Below are positions 18,215 through 28,262 of a DNA stretch of 64,000 nucleotides, one piece after another. The stretch spans positions 1 to 64,000 of the forward strand of contig JAFLDV010000006.1 of assembly GCA_017302255.1 (NCBI GenBank). The letters are read 5' to 3'. The notes beneath the pieces are model-generated. The model worked only from the letters and a program-made list of their open reading frames with translations, was not told the DNA's origin and did no database searches. How positions within the stretch are numbered: position 1 is the first letter of the stretch; every line of letters starts with the position of its first letter. This DNA comes from Gammaproteobacteria bacterium. GTDB lineage: Bacteria > Pseudomonadota > Gammaproteobacteria > Enterobacterales > Alteromonadaceae. Made by a program: the position numbers and the translations under genes.

Positions 18215-18652
18215 GTTGGCAGCGCCTGAAAGGATCGCTTCGACGAGGCTAACTGCTGATAATAAATTCAACTGTAAGCCTGCATGCCGAAATACTTGCC
18301 AGGATGTGAAAACTCGGCACTGCACGCAGGAAAATTCTTTAGGTAATAACATTACAACTGTGGTGGCGGATTTTTGAAAGTGGCGGCTGTTAGTCGATTA
18401 ACAAAAGAATCAGGCACTTCGAAGCAAAGACTTGCTGAGTTGGGTAAATTTTTCTGTAGATTCCGATGCAAATAAAATAGTCTGGACTCAGCAAGAGTCC
18501 AAGATGACACCACGGCATTTTCCAATTTCTAACTGGTTTAGTTGTGAACTAGGAAGCTGTTAACTTTGAAGAACGTTATGGAACAACACTTAACTCAGTG
18601 TGTGGAAATTCCTAGTGCGTATGCATATATACGCACCAGGAATATGGATATC
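18215..18652. other. Intergenic region, no gene seen
   Basis: About 440 bp between two convergent genes. Apart from the hairpin at 18608-18643 I see no coding frame, conserved RNA fold or repeat that I can name. Confidence 0.5.
18608..18643. terminator. Long hairpin without U-tract
   Basis: ATTCCT (18608-18613) and GTGCGTAT (18615-18622) pair with ATACGCAC (18629-18636) and AGGAAT (18638-18643), interrupted by a single A/C mismatch. It lies ten bases past the PEP-CTERM stop codon, the place for a 3' stem, but lacks a T-run on either side, so it may protect the mRNA end and not terminate. Confidence 0.55.
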
Positions 18653-19387
18653 TTATTGCTTAACTCTGCGACGAAGAGTCATACCAATGAGTCCCAAGCC
18701 GAATAAGGCTACAGAAACAGGTTCAGAGACACTTACATTCGCGCATTGTGGTTGAGATGGGTTTTGCACACAAGAATCCACTGCTTGTTGACCAATACCA
18801 AAGGTAAAGTTATCCCATGTTGTGATACCACCTGGATCAGTACCACCAACTCTTAATGCTGAAACAAAATAGGTTGGGTCAAAAACCACACCAAAGAATT
18901 CACTATGACCTGAACCACTTGAAGAAGTGAAGTTGAACAGAGTTTCAACACCAGTAATAGCATTTGTCAGAATCAACTGCATGCCACCACCATCATTGTC
19001 CAATACATCAAAACCAACTGCATTGACTGGGGATGAGAAAAAAACATCAAAACTAATTCTTGATGCGCCATTTCTACTACCGCCAATCGCAGGAACTGCG
19101 CCTAGAGCGCTGGTATTGTTAATAGAAATGTTGCTGCCGTTCCCGGTGTTTTTATAGGTATTGCCTGCTGCAGTGGTAATACCGGCAACACCAGTCCCCG
19201 TAGCACCAAAGATGGTATCGATTGTGTAAGAAAATAAAGCACCTTGCCACGCCGTTCTTGCTTGAAGCGGTGACATCGTGATTCCGTTATTCAACACACT
19301 CGAACCTTGGTATGTGATAACTGTTGCTTGGCTAGCAGAAGAGCTCGCAAATGCCAACACTGCGAACAATACTTTAAACAATTTCAT
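18653..19387 (-). CDS. PEP-CTERM-sorted exported protein
   Basis: This 244-residue protein starts at the ATG at 19387, which begins a good signal peptide (MKLFKVLFAVLAFASSSASQA); the longer frame to 19441 adds an unlikely N-terminus. The body is rich in Gly, Asn, Ser and Thr, consistent with a secreted beta-rich surface protein. The C-terminus has the tripartite sorting signal: a short motif (VSEPVSVAL), a hydrophobic helix (FGLGLIGMTL) and a basic tail (RRRVKQ). The motif reads SEP where VPEP is usual. Such proteins are processed by an exosortase linked to exopolysaccharide genes; none is in this window. The function of the body is unknown. Confidence 0.8.
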   Translation of the reverse strand: MKLFKVLFAVLAFASSSASQATVITYQGSSVLNNGITMSPLQARTAWQGALFSYTIDTIFGATGTGVAGITTAAGNTYKNTGNGSNISINNTSALGAVPAIGGSRNGASRISFDVFFSSPVNAVGFDVLDNDGGGMQLILTNAITGVETLFNFTSSSGSGHSEFFGVVFDPTYFVSALRVGGTDPGGITTWDNFTFGIGQQAVDSCVQNPSQPQCANVSVSEPVSVALFGLGLIGMTLRRRVKQ

Positions 19388-19776
19388 TTTTTGTATTTTC
19401 CTCGTTGATTTAATGTAGCAAATAGCAAATGCACTTTTCACGCCAACATCTAAACCATTGATTCAAATAATATTTTTGTATGAATATGATTTGTTTGTAA
19501 AAAAAACTGACATTAACTGCACGCTAATTAAGCTTACTAATCAAATACTTATGCAGTTTATAGGAACATCGGGGGCGATCTCAACGTTGCTAAGTAATAT
19601 CAAATTAACCATTCAAATGATTGAAATGAACTAAGCACACTCGGGTGTAAAAATTGCGAGCAGTTAAGCTGAAAAACAGCCGATATCGACAAGTTTGATA
19701 AAGAATGCCGATGCACACTTCGTTTTCTTTGCTTGAAAGATTTAATAGTGAAACCAATTTGGCTGCTTTTACTAAG
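19388..19776. other. AT-rich intergenic region
   Basis: This region contains the PEP-CTERM promoter on the minus strand and ends at the terminator of the M13 peptidase gene. I see no further gene. The sequence is AT-rich, with several TTAATT/TAAT-like stretches that prevent a confident promoter call. Confidence 0.4.
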
Positions 19777-19803
19777 AAAAAAGGCCGGAAACCGGCCTTT
19801 TTT
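19777..19803. terminator. Bidirectional terminator
   Basis: AAAAAAGGCCGG (19777-19788) pairs perfectly with CCGGCCTTTTTT (19792-19803) around a 3-base loop. It ends the M13 peptidase gene on the minus strand. Confidence 0.92.
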
Positions 19804-19824
19804 TACGCTAATTTAAGTTGGCAA

Positions 19825-21894
19825 TTACCAAATTTTGACGCGTTTTTCTGGGGCGATATACATTTTGTCGCCTTCTTTCACGTCAAACGCCGTGTAGAAC
19901 TCAGGGATGTTCGACACGATACCGATAACACGGTATTCGCTTGGTGAATGCGGATCAGTCATCAGCATGTTGCGTAAGTATTCCTCACGGCCTTTACGAC
20001 GCCATACTTGTGACCAGCTGATGAAGAAACGTTGTTCGCCAGTGAAGCCATCCAGAACTGCAGCTTCTTTACCTTCTAACGACAGTTTGTAGGCTTTTAA
20101 CGCAACAGTTAAACCACCTAAGTCACCAATGTTTTCGCCAAGCGTCAGCTCGCCGTTAACATGCATGCCTTCAAGTGGTGAGTATTGGTTGTATTGTTCA
20201 ACCAGTTGCTTACCGCGTTTTTCGAATTCAGCTTTGTCAGCGTCAGTCCACCAGTTACGCAGGTTGCCGTCGCCATCAAATTTCGCGCCTTGGTCGTCAA
20301 AACCGTGACCTAATTCGTGACCGATAACTGCACCGATACCACCGTAGTTCACTGCGTCATCTGCGTCCATGTTGAAGAACGGAGGTTGTAAAATTGCCGC
20401 AGGGAATACGATTTCGTTGTTGGTTGGGTTGTAATAAGCGTTGACGGTTTGTGGCGTCATGAACCACTCAGAGCGGTCTACTGGTTTACCCAGTTTATTG
20501 CGCATTTCGCTGTAAGCAAAAGCTGCAGCAGCTTTGTAGTTACCCACTAAATCGTCAGCTTTGATATCTAACTTGCTGTAATCTTTCCATTTGTCTGGAT
20601 AGCCGATTTTTGGTGTGAACTTGTTCAGCTTTTCATGCGCTGCTTTTTTGGTTTCTGGCGTCATCCATTCCAGCGTGTCAATGCTGGCATGATAAGCTTT
20701 GATCAAGTTCTGAACTAACACTTCCATCCGCGCTTTTGCTTCTGGTTTGAAGTGATCAGCCACATATAACTTACCAACGATTTCGCCTAATACTTCGTCA
20801 GAAGCATTCACCGCTTTTTTCCAGCGTGGTTGTTGTTCGGTGGTGCCTGATAACGTTTTGCCGTAGAAGTCGAATTGACGATCAACAAAGGCTTTGCTTA
20901 ATTTGCCTGAGTATTCAGACACTAAACGCAGTGCTAAATAGTCTTTCCAGCTTTGTAAGTCAGTTTCTTTGTAGATAGCGCCGAAGGCTTCGAAGTAAGT
21001 TGGTTGTTCAACAATGATTTCACTTGCGGTGTCTAACTGAACAGCTTTCGCGTAGTCAGCCCATGGGAAGCCGCCTAACAATTTCGCTAAATCTGCAGCA
21101 GCAAACTTGTTGTAAGTTTTGTCAGCATCACGGTTTTCTACGCGTGACCATTGTTTCTCAGCGATTTTCGTTTCCAAAGCCATAATACGTGCTGCAGCGT
21201 TTTCTGCATCAGCAACACCAGCTAAGGTCAGCATATCTTTCACGTAAGCAACATAAGCGTCACGGATTGATTTTGATTTCTCATCATCTTTGATGTAGTA
21301 ATCGCGATCTGGTAAACCCAGACCTGATTGACCTAAATACACAGCGTATTGAGTTGAGTTTTTCGCGTCGTTGTTAACGTACCAACCTAATGGAATTGAA
21401 ACGCCCATGCCTTGTAGTTGGCCAAATGATGATGCTAATTCGGTCGCATCTTTAATCGCTGCAATCGCAGTTAAGTCTGCGCTGATTGGCTTCACGCCTA
21501 AAGCTTCGATAGCTGATTCATTCATGTAGCTGTTATAGAAATCGCCAAGTTTTTGCTCGTCAGTACCAGCAACTTTGCCTTCTTTTTTCGCAGCTGTTTC
21601 GATGATAGTGCGCATTGCTAATTGTGAATCGTCATACAGCTTGGTGAATGCGCCATAGTTTGATTTATCAGCAGGGATTTCGGTGTTTTTTAACCAAGTA
21701 CCGTTGATGCTGTAGAAGAAGTTTTCAGTGTGTTTAACACCAGCATCAAAGTTTTCTTTTTCAACACCGGAAACCAGTGTTTTTGCTGGCGTTACTGCCG
21801 CAGTTTCAGGGGCGGCAGTTTGTGGCGCTTTATCACAAGCCACTAAGCCTAATGCCAGCGCAACACTGGCGGCTATCAGGGTAATTTTTTTCAT
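19825..21894 (-). CDS. M13-family zinc metallopeptidase lipoprotein
   Basis: This 689-residue homologue of neprilysin/PepO is exported as a lipoprotein (lipobox ending LVAC, cleaved before the Cys at residue 20). The zinc site is His526-Glu-Leu-Gly-His530 (VIGHELGHGFDDQGAKFDGDG), and the third ligand is the Glu of the downstream ENIGDLGG motif. The NAYYNPTNNEIVFPAAILQPPF segment, a substrate-binding hallmark, is intact. The last residue is Trp after VKIW, as is usual in the family. It should degrade oligopeptides in the periplasm or on the outer membrane. The gene is monocistronic. A possible physiological link to nearby TonB receptors, as peptide scavenging, is speculation. Confidence 0.93.
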   Translation of the reverse strand: MKKITLIAASVALALGLVACDKAPQTAAPETAAVTPAKTLVSGVEKENFDAGVKHTENFFYSINGTWLKNTEIPADKSNYGAFTKLYDDSQLAMRTIIETAAKKEGKVAGTDEQKLGDFYNSYMNESAIEALGVKPISADLTAIAAIKDATELASSFGQLQGMGVSIPLGWYVNNDAKNSTQYAVYLGQSGLGLPDRDYYIKDDEKSKSIRDAYVAYVKDMLTLAGVADAENAAARIMALETKIAEKQWSRVENRDADKTYNKFAAADLAKLLGGFPWADYAKAVQLDTASEIIVEQPTYFEAFGAIYKETDLQSWKDYLALRLVSEYSGKLSKAFVDRQFDFYGKTLSGTTEQQPRWKKAVNASDEVLGEIVGKLYVADHFKPEAKARMEVLVQNLIKAYHASIDTLEWMTPETKKAAHEKLNKFTPKIGYPDKWKDYSKLDIKADDLVGNYKAAAAFAYSEMRNKLGKPVDRSEWFMTPQTVNAYYNPTNNEIVFPAAILQPPFFNMDADDAVNYGGIGAVIGHELGHGFDDQGAKFDGDGNLRNWWTDADKAEFEKRGKQLVEQYNQYSPLEGMHVNGELTLGENIGDLGGLTVALKAYKLSLEGKEAAVLDGFTGEQRFFISWSQVWRRKGREEYLRNMLMTDPHSPSEYRVIGIVSNIPEFYTAFDVKEGDKMYIAPEKRVKIW

Positions 21895-22032
21895 TGGAGT
21901 TGGTTCCTGGTTCAGGGTAAAAATCTAAGTAATAGTACTCTGACTGCCAAGGGTTCGACAATCAGCGGTTTTGCCAAGTTGTAACAGAATGCAACAAGCT
22001 TGGCTGTTTTTTGCGCGTAAATGAATAAAATT

Positions 22033-22695
22033 TCAGTCTAACAGCGGCTGACCTGCTAATTGCTGGTAATGAGCCTGTAACTTTTCAATGCGTGGCATTG
22101 CTTGGTTTGTTGCATAAGGCTTGAATAACAGCAGTATTTTCAGTACCCCTTGATAGGCCTGAGCTTGGTCAATTGCTGCGTGTGGCGCTTGGGTTTTTAG
22201 ATAACTTACCCAGAAGGTCACCACTAATTTCACCGTGTGGGCGAAATTTGGAATGTCGGCATTCTCAATTTCGATAACATCCGCCGCTTTTAATGCTTGC
22301 AGCACCGAAATTACTTTCGCCAAAACGCCCTTTTGTACTTGCAGGTAATCTTGCTGCAACATCGGATCACGACTCAAAATATCCGGCAGGTTGGCGTAGA
22401 AAAAGTGAAAGCGCCACATCAATTCAAACACCACATCTAAATATTGTGCTAGCGCATCTAATGCTTCTGACGGGCGCGTTGGCGGCTGCAGACGATTGTC
22501 CAGCAACTTGGCGTATTCTTTAAAAATTTGCCGAACAATGTCTTCTTTGTTTCTAAAGTGGTAATAAAGATTACCGGGACTTATTCCAAGGTGCGCGGCA
22601 ATGTGATTGGTGGTAACTTGGCGTTCGCCTTGCTGGTTAAACAGCTCGATGCTGGCCTGCAAAATTTTATCTTTGGTGCGTAACTTCTTATCCAT
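22033..22695 (-). CDS. TetR-family transcriptional regulator
   Basis: This 220-residue protein has a canonical N-terminal TetR DNA-binding domain (LRTKDKILQASIELFNQQG, then HIAAHLGISPGNLYYHFRNKEDI, residues 5-52) and a helical C-terminal domain of unknown ligand. It is divergent from coaD with about 115 bp between the starts. Position suggests autoregulation and possibly an effect on coaD, but I see no strong palindrome in that gap. A target elsewhere in the genome is equally likely. Confidence 0.85.
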   Translation of the reverse strand: MDKKLRTKDKILQASIELFNQQGERQVTTNHIAAHLGISPGNLYYHFRNKEDIVRQIFKEYAKLLDNRLQPPTRPSEALDALAQYLDVVFELMWRFHFFYANLPDILSRDPMLQQDYLQVQKGVLAKVISVLQALKAADVIEIENADIPNFAHTVKLVVTFWVSYLKTQAPHAAIDQAQAYQGVLKILLLFKPYATNQAMPRIEKLQAHYQQLAGQPLLD

Positions 22696-22705
22696 TGCCG
22701 TATGA

Positions 22706-23290
<585 letters not shown>

Positions 23291-23298
23291 CAACAAGC

Positions 23299-23320
23299 GG
23301 CCAACTGGGGTTGGCCTTTT
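23299..23320 (+). terminator. coaD terminator
   Basis: GGCCAAC (23299-23305) pairs with GTTGGCC (23310-23316) around TGGG and is followed by TTTT, nine bases past the coaD stop. Confidence 0.85.
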
Positions 23321-23372
23321 CAACAAATCGGGAAATCGGTGCACGGATGCCACCTTCATTTAGGGTCATCTG

Positions 23373-24356
23373 ATGCACTATTTGTGGCGATATGCGCGGC
23401 TCTCGATTCTGCCAATTATGCAAGGCTTGCGGTTTAGCGGCCTTCGCTTCGGCGCCATTTGTTTAGTACCTTGTTTTACATTCGTTGCTAGTTGGCCGCT
23501 ACAGGCAGAGGAGATTACCTCATTATCGGCTAATGGCGTCCCCGCAGTGTTACGCCTACCCAAACCTCGCTCGGAATTCGATATATCCCATCAGTATTAC
23601 GTTGGCCTACTTCGCCTTGCCTTGCAAAAAGCGGCAAACGGCCGAGAGATCCCCAAACTAACCACCACCAGCTTTATCGAGCAGCGCAATGCCATCAGCG
23701 CTCTGACTACTGAGAAGCAACTTGAGGTTTTTTGGGTTGGCACCGACAACACCAAAGAGCAAGCACTGCGCGCCATTCGCATTCCGCTGGAACGGGGGAT
23801 GATGGGCTTTCGGAAATTTACCTTAATCAGAACACTCAAAAATAAATTTGATGAGGTACACACGCTAAAGGATTTGCAGCAATATAAAGCCTGCTTAGGT
23901 CGTGACTGGCCGGACGTAAAAATATTACAAAACTCCGGCTTACCGGTGGTTCTGTTCGATCACTACGAAGAGTTATTTAAACAAGTGAATGCTGGCGCCT
24001 GCGATTATTTCCCGCGTGGATTGCATGAAGGCAAAGCAGAATTGAGCCTGCGTGCGGCGCATTACCCAAACTTGGTGCGCTATCAAGACATCATGCTGCA
24101 CTACCCTTTTGCCGTGTATTTTTTCACCTCGAAAGAAAACGAAGCACTGGCAAAATGGATTGAAGATGGCCTTGAGCAGCTGATCAGTACCGGAGAACTC
24201 AATACTTACATGGAGCAACATCCACTCACTCGCCATGTATTTCCGCTGCTGGAATACCAACCGAAGGTATGGATCCATCTCCCCAACCCATTAATGGACG
24301 CGACGACTGATGTTAGCAATCGTCGCTATTGGCTTGTACCTGCCGATTTTGAATAA
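23373..24356 (+). CDS. Periplasmic solute-binding-like protein
   Basis: This 327-residue protein is predicted to be exported: a long basic N-region and hydrophobic core (about residues 25-45, ending PLQAEE). AGGG seven bases before the ATG supports the start at 23373; an ATG 15 codons later is a possible alternative. The body resembles family-3 solute-binding proteins in fold (for example VLRLPKPRSEFDISHQYYVGLL and LKDLQQYKACLGRDWPDVKIL) but lacks neighbouring ABC transporter genes. Such stand-alone proteins are frequent in Alteromonadales and may act as sensors or scavengers. The ligand is unknown. A second, diverged member lies at 60595-61434. Confidence 0.7.
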   Translation: MHYLWRYARLSILPIMQGLRFSGLRFGAICLVPCFTFVASWPLQAEEITSLSANGVPAVLRLPKPRSEFDISHQYYVGLLRLALQKAANGREIPKLTTTSFIEQRNAISALTTEKQLEVFWVGTDNTKEQALRAIRIPLERGMMGFRKFTLIRTLKNKFDEVHTLKDLQQYKACLGRDWPDVKILQNSGLPVVLFDHYEELFKQVNAGACDYFPRGLHEGKAELSLRAAHYPNLVRYQDIMLHYPFAVYFFTSKENEALAKWIEDGLEQLISTGELNTYMEQHPLTRHVFPLLEYQPKVWIHLPNPLMDATTDVSNRRYWLVPADFE

Positions 24357-24360
24357 ACTA

Positions 24361-25446
24361 TCATAGCTTGATAAAAATATTCCGCTGATACAGCCACTTA
24401 GAAACCCACCAAAACAGTAGTACATGGCTAATCGCAAACAGCAACGACGCAATTTTCAACGGCAGCGCCAGTGCTAAACCATCAAAAATGAACTGGCTCA
24501 CAGAAACCATTTCACCTGCAAATTCAATATGCAGCAAACGCCCCAGCGCCACACTCCAAATAAACGACAGCATGTAGATAAAGAGCGGATTGGTGCCATA
24601 AATTCGCAGCGGTTCGGTGAGTTGCTTTAGTTGCCGGACATCCACCAAATAAACCAACACAGCTAACAACCAGACCAACAATCCAGCTGCCAAAAATGCG
24701 TAACTGCCGGTCCAGAGCGCTTTGTTGATCGGCCAAACAAAGCTAAGTAACAGGGCGCTACTGACCAACACTGCGCCAACCGCGGCTAACCAACGAATGC
24801 CAACAAGTGGCGTCCGAGACTGCAGTGAATCAGCGACCCAATAGCCAATCAGGACATTAAACACCGACGGCACGGTACTGATGAGCCCTTCTGGGTCAAA
24901 CGGCATGCCGAAACCTTTGTAGAGATGAGCTGGACCAAACACCGCTAAGTCGACCTGCCGAACCCAGTTCCCCGCAAGTTCATAAGGCGTTTCGCCTAAT
25001 TGCAATAAGCCAAAGTACATCGCAACTAATGCCAACGCACTTGGTAACACCGCAATCTTCGGTAGATATAACACCAGCAAAGCAGCGACGCCGTAAGCTA
25101 ACGCAATACGTTGCAATACGCCCATGATACGTAGGTTATCCCACTCTAATAGCCAGAACCAGTTGAGAAACAGGCCACACGCAAACATTAAAGCGGTTCG
25201 TTTTAAGATTTTTTGCACCGTTGCCAGACTGCGTGGTGCTTGTTTCATCGAGAAGGCCATCGCCGCGCCGACCACAAACAAAAAACCGGGGAATACGATA
25301 TCGGCAAAGGTAAAACCGTGCCAAGGCGCGTGCAACAAAGGCGTGTAGACATGCTCCCAAGAACCCGGCGTATTCACCAAAATCATCAAAGCAATGGCTA
25401 AGCCCCGCAATACATCAAGCGCATAAAACCGGCGCGTCTGACTCAT
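24361..25446 (-). CDS. nagX: NagX, membrane acyltransferase of the GlcNAc regulon
   Basis: This 361-residue membrane protein of the DUF5009 / heparan-alpha-glucosaminide N-acetyltransferase-like family has about ten transmembrane helices. The N-terminus RRFYALDVLRGLAIALMILVNTPG and the following HAPWHGFTFADIVFPGFLFVVGAAM are the family signature. The ATG at 25446 is chosen because GGAG lies seven bases upstream; the longer frame to 25488 has none. Related genes occur repeatedly in Nag clusters of Shewanella and relatives and are thought to help move or acetylate glucosamine derivatives across the inner membrane, which remains unproven. It lies behind nagP, separated by a terminator, so it may be expressed by read-through or from its own promoter. 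Confidence 0.85.
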   Translation of the reverse strand: MSQTRRFYALDVLRGLAIALMILVNTPGSWEHVYTPLLHAPWHGFTFADIVFPGFLFVVGAAMAFSMKQAPRSLATVQKILKRTALMFACGLFLNWFWLLEWDNLRIMGVLQRIALAYGVAALLVLYLPKIAVLPSALALVAMYFGLLQLGETPYELAGNWVRQVDLAVFGPAHLYKGFGMPFDPEGLISTVPSVFNVLIGYWVADSLQSRTPLVGIRWLAAVGAVLVSSALLLSFVWPINKALWTGSYAFLAAGLLVWLLAVLVYLVDVRQLKQLTEPLRIYGTNPLFIYMLSFIWSVALGRLLHIEFAGEMVSVSQFIFDGLALALPLKIASLLFAISHVLLFWWVSKWLYQRNIFIKL

Positions 25447-25510
25447 TTCCATACTCCATTCACCGCTAGATGCGTTAACCAACAGCAAGCAATGACTTTT
25501 AATGCGAAAA

Positions 25511-25531
25511 AAGCGCCAGCTACTGGCGCTT
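25511..25531 (-). terminator. Terminator after nagP
   Basis: AAGCGCCAG (25511-25519) pairs with CTGGCGCTT (25523-25531) around a 3-base loop. On the minus strand the stem is followed by a U-run (the A-run at 25507-25512). It lies between nagP and nagX and should reduce nagX expression relative to nagKBAP. Confidence 0.85.
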
Positions 25532-25601
25532 ATGATTTATTAATGGGTAATTTTCGCTAAGGCCGCTGTCACTTCGGACTGCAACCTAGATGCACTTCGA
25601 T

Positions 25602-26978
25602 TTACCATTGACGTTTTTTGTAACCCAAGAAGGCGTAATACAAAATAAAGCCATAACATGGGATCATCAGCCAATAAGCGGTTTGCGCATTGCCTGAAGC
25701 CGTTGCAGCAAAACCATAAAGTTTTGGCAGGATAGCGCCGCCCGCGATGCCCATGATTAACAAGGCGGAAGCGGTGGCAGTAAATTTACCTAAACCTTCG
25801 AGCGCCAGCGGCCACACTGAAGGCCAAACTAAGGCATTCGCAAAACCTAACATCGCTAAAAACAGCACGGTATCTGGCACTGTTGGAATACCACTACCGC
25901 CAAAAAATGCGAATAACGGTGCAGTCCAACCATACAGAATTGATGACAACTGATGACTGTCGTTCGAGGCGAACATCACCCCTAGGGTAAACAAAATGCC
26001 AAATACCGCTGAACCTTGTAGTGCTTTTGGTTGTGACAAATATTTCGGAATACAAGTCACCCCCACTATATAACCCAACACCATAAACACCATGGTGTAC
26101 GAGGTTAAAGCACCCCAGTTACTCACAGCTAAATGCTGACCATATAAACCAATGGTGTCGCCAGCGATAACTTCAACACCAACATAAAAGAACAAGGCAA
26201 CGACACCCAACACCAGCTGAGGAAATTGCAACACTGAAGTTCGAGCGTTGCTATTTGCTTGAGTTGCCGACGCATCAGTTGCGTCTTCGGCACTTGCCAC
26301 GTCCAGATCTGGTTCTGGCAATTTCGAAAACTTTACAAAAGCCATCAACGCCAATAATGCCAAGGTCATATACACGTATGGCACTACTAAACGATTGGAT
26401 AGCTCAGCAATTTTTGCTGCTTGATCCTCAGCACTTAATGTCGCAAGCGCTGCAGGCGTGAATTCATCCATGCCAGTTAAGATCCAAGCGGTAAACACTA
26501 AAGGCACGATGACACCAGCACCTTTATTAACCAAGCCCATGATACTGATGCGCATTGCGGCCGTTTCACGCGGGCCAATACAAACGATGTATGGGTTTGA
26601 CGCGGTTTGTAAAATAGTGAGGCCGGTGCCTAAGGTGAACAACGCGACTAAAAACAACGCGTATTGTGTACTAAGCGCTGCCGGAATAAACAACACAGCA
26701 CCTGCCGCCATAATACCGAGGCCTGCCACCATGCCATTTTTATAACCAATACGATTGAGTACCCATGACATTGGTAACGCCATCACCACGTACGCGATAT
26801 AAAAGGCGAAAGTCACCCACATCGCCTGCGATTCTGTTAAATCACAAACCAATTTTAAAAACGGGATTAATGAGCCGTTTAACCAAGTGACAAAACCAAA
26901 AACAAAGAACAATGTGCCGATGATCATCATCGGCAACAATGTGTTGTCTGGCTTCGCTGTTTGCTGCGCCGTTACCAT
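25602..26978 (-). CDS. nagP: N-acetylglucosamine permease (MFS, FucP-like)
   Basis: This 458-residue major-facilitator transporter of the sugar:H+ symporter (FucP/GluP) group has twelve predicted transmembrane helices. The first is followed by VTWLNGSLIPFLKLVCDLTE, and a conserved QTASNPYIVCIGP loop lies between helices 4 and 5. In Shewanella-type GlcNAc pathways this permease replaces the phosphotransferase NagE, so the sugar arrives unphosphorylated and needs the kinase NagK. That agrees with nagK in the same operon. It is the fourth gene of nagK-nagB-nagA-nagP, 75 bp after nagA, and should be under NagR through the site at 30281-30294. Confidence 0.9.
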   Translation of the reverse strand: MVTAQQTAKPDNTLLPMMIIGTLFFVFGFVTWLNGSLIPFLKLVCDLTESQAMWVTFAFYIAYVVMALPMSWVLNRIGYKNGMVAGLGIMAAGAVLFIPAALSTQYALFLVALFTLGTGLTILQTASNPYIVCIGPRETAAMRISIMGLVNKGAGVIVPLVFTAWILTGMDEFTPAALATLSAEDQAAKIAELSNRLVVPYVYMTLALLALMAFVKFSKLPEPDLDVASAEDATDASATQANSNARTSVLQFPQLVLGVVALFFYVGVEVIAGDTIGLYGQHLAVSNWGALTSYTMVFMVLGYIVGVTCIPKYLSQPKALQGSAVFGILFTLGVMFASNDSHQLSSILYGWTAPLFAFFGGSGIPTVPDTVLFLAMLGFANALVWPSVWPLALEGLGKFTATASALLIMGIAGGAILPKLYGFAATASGNAQTAYWLMIPCYGFILYYAFLGYKKRQW

Positions 26979-27053
26979 AAAAACCTCATGTTGATTGGTA
27001 TCTCTTCATTCTCGATAAATGTTGAGCATACTGGTTATTGTAATTATTTTTTA

Positions 27054-28211
27054 TTAATTATGAGTCTTTTCAATCTGTTGAAAAATCAAACTACCGCCAA
27101 TCCAGGTCGCGACGGCATTACCTGTGCTATCAAGTAATACCATATCAGCGCTAAATCCTGGCAACAACCGAGCTTTCGTATCGGCAATCCCAAGGTACTC
27201 AGCTGGATACAGTGACGCCATACGCACCGCTTCACCTTGGCTTAGCGCCAAATGCTCGACAGCAAATTGCACGGCAGCAGCCATATCAAGCACCGAGCCT
27301 GCCAGCGAGCCGTGCTCGTTGGTCAGCTTACTGCCGTCACGCGTGACTTTTCCGGCAAAAAACGGAAACTCAGTTTGGCTAGTCCCAACTGGCGACATAG
27401 CATCGGTCACCAACAAAACTTTGCCTTTGGGCTTGGCAAGTAACGCCAATTTTGCAGCAGTGACATCAACATGATGACCATCAAGAATAATGCCGCACCA
27501 ACTATTTGCATCGGTGAGCGCAACGCCAACCATACCGGGCTCACGCGAAGTGAGTGGCGACATTGCATTGTACAAATGGGTAAAACCACTAGCACCGGCA
27601 GCAAGAGCATTTTGAACAGTGGCACCATCAGCGTTGGAATGACCAAGACATACCCGCACATTTAGCGCGACTAGTTGCTTAATCTGTTCGGCACTGACAT
27701 TTTCTGGCGCAACAGTCACCATCTTGATACCGATGTCGTTTCGCGCATAAACCGCAAGCTCGGCTTCCGATAATTCTCGAATATAAGTCGTGGAATGAAC
27801 GCCGCGTTTGGGAACCGACAAATGTGGTCCCTCAAAATGAATACCCAAGATCCCCGGTTCACCTTGCGCGATAGCAGCAGCAACAGCGTCAGCAGCTTGC
27901 TCCATCACGGTAACCGAATCAGTGATGACCGTGGGCATTAAACCGGTGCTACCAAACTGGGCATGCGCCTGAACCATGGTCTTGAGCGCACTCACCGTTG
28001 GCTCAGTATTAAACAATGCGCCGCCGCCACCATTGACTTGAATATCAATAAAGCCAGGCACTAAGGCGACGTTTGTGACCAAGCCTTTATCGGCAGGCGA
28101 AATCGCCGCAATTTTGCCATTGCTGACATGAACTTGCACATTATGATGCCACTGTTCACCATCAAACAGTTTGGCAACAGCAATGACTTGCTCGTTATGC
28201 TGTGAAACCAC
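27054..28211 (-). CDS. nagA: N-acetylglucosamine-6-phosphate deacetylase
   Basis: This 385-residue amidohydrolase removes the acetyl group from GlcNAc-6-phosphate, giving glucosamine-6-phosphate and acetate. The family motifs are clear: VPGFIDIQVNGGGG (51-64), the metal-ligand stretch HFEGPHLS (125-132), the LGHSNAD loop and the catalytic Asp in LLVTDAMSPVG. The length matches E. coli NagA (382). It acts between NagK and NagB-II in the cytoplasm. It follows nagB by 51 bp in the same operon, whose only evident control element is the NagR-like palindrome upstream of nagK. Confidence 0.95.
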   Translation of the reverse strand: MVSQHNEQVIAVAKLFDGEQWHHNVQVHVSNGKIAAISPADKGLVTNVALVPGFIDIQVNGGGGALFNTEPTVSALKTMVQAHAQFGSTGLMPTVITDSVTVMEQAADAVAAAIAQGEPGILGIHFEGPHLSVPKRGVHSTTYIRELSEAELAVYARNDIGIKMVTVAPENVSAEQIKQLVALNVRVCLGHSNADGATVQNALAAGASGFTHLYNAMSPLTSREPGMVGVALTDANSWCGIILDGHHVDVTAAKLALLAKPKGKVLLVTDAMSPVGTSQTEFPFFAGKVTRDGSKLTNEHGSLAGSVLDMAAAVQFAVEHLALSQGEAVRMASLYPAEYLGIADTKARLLPGFSADMVLLDSTGNAVATWIGGSLIFQQIEKTHN

Positions 28212-28262
28212 TACCTTCCGCTCCCGATAATTGTCCGAGTATGCTGCACTCTTACTTAGGTT

